Translations under genes and position numbers: made by a program | From: Welwitschia mirabilis | Taxonomy: Eukaryota > Gnetophyta > Gnetopsida > Welwitschiales | Length of the DNA stretch: 64,000 nt | Reading direction: 5' to 3' | NCBI GenBank assembly: GCA_051453625.1 | Contig: JBOZIK010000001.1 | Span: 65,223,293 to 65,287,292 of the forward strand | In this document: positions 62,556 through 64,000 of the stretch, piece after piece | Layout: each line of letters starts with the position of its first letter | Numbering within the stretch: the stretch's first letter is position 1 | The notes under the pieces: generated by a model | What the model saw: the letters and a program-made list of their open reading frames with translations, nothing else | What the model was told of the DNA's origin: nothing | Databases searched by the model: none

Positions 62556-63014
62556 TTGCATTTTATTTTTGATACAGAAGAAGATATGAATAAGATTTTG
62601 ATAGGAGGTCTTTTTTTCTTTATCCATAGAGGTCAAGATTTAACAAAATGGTCTCCTCTTATTCTTGATAAACACTTTATTTTTGAAAAGATTTCAATTT
62701 ACATTCATATTTTAAATCCTCACTTAGAAATATGGCATCCTAATTTTTTCAAACAATTTGGAGATACACTAAGGGAGTTTGTGAAACTTGAAAAAAATAT
62801 AGATCTTATGAAAAAAATTATGATAGTTAGAATTTACTTTTATATAAAACTAGATAGTTTTGATGCAATAAAGATAACCTTAGATATAATGTGGGGTGAA
62901 ATGATCTTCAACCTTGAAATTAAAAATCTTCCTCTACAGTGCTCAAAATGTGGAGAACATGGACACATAAGGGAAAAATGTAAGAAAAACAATAAGATCG
63001 AAAAGAATAATTAG
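62556..63014 (+). CDS. LINE ORF1-like protein fragment, DUF4283 plus CCHC knuckle
   Basis: This 152-codon frame is the longest gap-free one I can assign. Residues about 1-115 follow the plant DUF4283 pattern (FIFDTEEDMNKILIGG..., WSP..., the IPIYIHILN-like SIYIHILNPHLEIWHP, then a G-x-L-x-x-F-V-K block). Residues about 129-142 form a complete CCHC zinc knuckle, CSKCGEHGHIREKC (C-x2-C-x4-H-x4-C). This combination is typical of ORF1 of plant LINEs, an RNA-binding partner of the LINE RT, and of genes derived from them. Similar-looking sequence extends upstream to about 62430 with stops, and downstream past the TAG to about 63112 (VNKYDILSEEVPK), so the true ORF was longer. The first Met is arbitrary. 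Most likely a decaying LINE; no ORF2 follows. Confidence 0.7.
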   Translation: MHFIFDTEEDMNKILIGGLFFFIHRGQDLTKWSPLILDKHFIFEKISIYIHILNPHLEIWHPNFFKQFGDTLREFVKLEKNIDLMKKIMIVRIYFYIKLDSFDAIKITLDIMWGEMIFNLEIKNLPLQCSKCGEHGHIREKCKKNNKIEKNN

Positions 63015-63113
63015 CAAGAAGTTAGAAAAAATAGGAAAATAAAACCAACTTCAATTCCAAATAATTATCTTATGATGCAGGTAAATAAATATGATATTCT
63101 ATCAGAAGAGGTA
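63015..63113 (+). pseudogene. Out-of-ORF continuation of LINE ORF1
   Basis: In the same frame after the TAG at 63012-63014, the sequence QEVRKNRKIKPTSIPNNYL then VNKYDILSEEVPK continues to about 63112. Plant LINE ORF1 proteins often have a basic tract and an N-x-F/Y-x-x-L segment here. The stop is therefore probably a mutation. Confidence 0.5.
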
Positions 63114-63153
63114 CCAAAATAGATGATGCTAAAAAAATAGAAAACTTTAGGGT

Positions 63154-64000
63154 TGAAAATCCTAGAGGAGAGGTGAATAGGACTTTTAAAATTTTAACGG
63201 TTATTGCTATCCAATAAAAATATTATGAAATAAAAACATATATCAATAACTAAAAGTTTAACCAAAGAAATGCATAAACAAGATTTACAATAGTTCGGGA
63301 TACACCCTATTCCACTCTCAAAAGACAGTTAATAACTAAGACAATTTTGGATCTTTATTGCTTTATATTCACTAGGTTTTTAAGGCTAACCTTTAACCTT
63401 TCAAATTGGAATTTTTCAAACTAAGTCTCAACCTTCATAAACCAGACTTTTGTAGGCTAAGTCTCAATGTTCAATAAAACAGACTTTTACAAGATAAGTC
63501 TCAACCTCAAAAAAATGGACTTTTGCAAGCTAAGTCTCAACCTCAATAAAATGCATAATGGTAAGTGAGGGAATGAATCCTTTATTCTCTTGAGTCACTC
63601 AAATGTAAAAACTAATAATGAATCCTTATTACTTATATTTAGTATGAAGGTAAGTGCTGAGTAAGAGAAGAATAATGGTACAAAGATAAGTTTTTCAGAT
63701 CAAGAGTACAATATCTTTTTCAAAATTTATTTGATCTTAAGTGTTTCAAGGTTTTGGAGTATGACCTTTTTAAATAGATTTCCAAAAAAAAATCCATTAG
63801 ATATTGGAAAGGAATTTTACATTTGCAATAGATAGATTTAATAAAATAATGGTTAGAAAATTGCTTGAAAATTTCTTCTTCTGCTCTAATTAGTTGATCC
63901 TTTAAAACATCCAGTTGACCAGGGTAAATCATGTCACTTGATCTAGTTTCATCCTTTGTCATTTAGTCAACTTGAGTAACTCACAATACTTGATCTGATT
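63154..64000 (-). mobile_element. Probable copia LTR, minus strand, running off the window
   Basis: TGAAAATCCTAGAGGAGAGG (63154) followed by TGAATAGG is, in reverse complement, a CCTATTCACCTCTCC segment like the CTCATTCACCCCTCCCC end of the copia LTRs at 27620-27640 and 35060-35075. It adjoins the LINE remnant abruptly. It contains the 36-bp tandem array. The minus-strand frame at 63720-63962 has no recognised domain and lies within it. This assignment is an inference. Confidence 0.4.
63421..63553. repeat. 36-37-bp tandem repeat, about 3.7 copies
   Basis: TAAGTCTCAA begins at 63422, 63458, 63495 and 63531 (the third and fourth read TAAGTCTCAACCTCAA), each followed by an ATAAAACAGACTTTTGCAAG-like spacer. 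Confidence 0.9.

Noticed and set aside
63720-63962. Minus-strand 80-codon frame as a gene
   Set aside because: No known domain, and it lies in what looks like an LTR; there is too little support.

Overview
The window is plant nuclear DNA: very AT-rich, with many assembly gaps, and built almost entirely of decayed LTR retrotransposons. I found no convincing host gene, rRNA, functional tRNA or CRISPR array. The element families (Ty3/gypsy, Ty1/copia, an Athila/Tat-like element, a LINE, and a tRNA-derived SINE) and their plant-type primer-binding sites point to a flowering plant. The density of old nested insertions suggests a gene-poor, probably pericentromeric, heterochromatic region. The species cannot be told. 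All similarities below were judged by eye.

Layout. (1) 1-13625: a minus-strand Ty3/gypsy element with very long LTRs (about 4 kb). The left LTR is cut by the window edge. The internal part carries broken gag, RT/RNase H and integrase remnants. The right LTR carries a SINE insertion. (2) 13626-24073: intergenic debris with a broken LINE reverse transcriptase (about 14.2-14.8 kb), a G-quadruplex motif beside a gap, an 80-bp tandem array, and an inverted copia LTR fragment. (3) 24079-44448: one Athila/Tat-like element in minus orientation, reassembled from its two LTRs, PPT, tRNA-Asp-like PBS and near-matching 5-bp target duplication. It was invaded twice: a SIRE-like copia element (26225-35096) sits in its internal region and a second, more complete copia element (38029-43564) sits inside its 5' LTR. 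(4) 44454-60526: a minus-strand gypsy family arranged as internal-LTR-internal-LTR plus a third, divergent LTR. The middle LTR has a PBS on one side and a PPT on the other, so it is shared by two units. These LTRs carry private minisatellites. (5) 60527-64000: unassigned sequence, then a LINE ORF1-like reading frame with an intact CCHC zinc knuckle (62556-63014), then what looks like a copia LTR with a 36-bp tandem repeat running off the window.

The elements do not work together as genes; they record successive insertions. Almost every coding remnant is broken by stops and frameshifts, and catalytic aspartates are repeatedly changed to asparagine (GAY to AAY), as expected from long deamination of methylated cytosine. 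Several N-runs are flanked by duplicated sequence, so some of them are artificial gaps between overlapping contigs.
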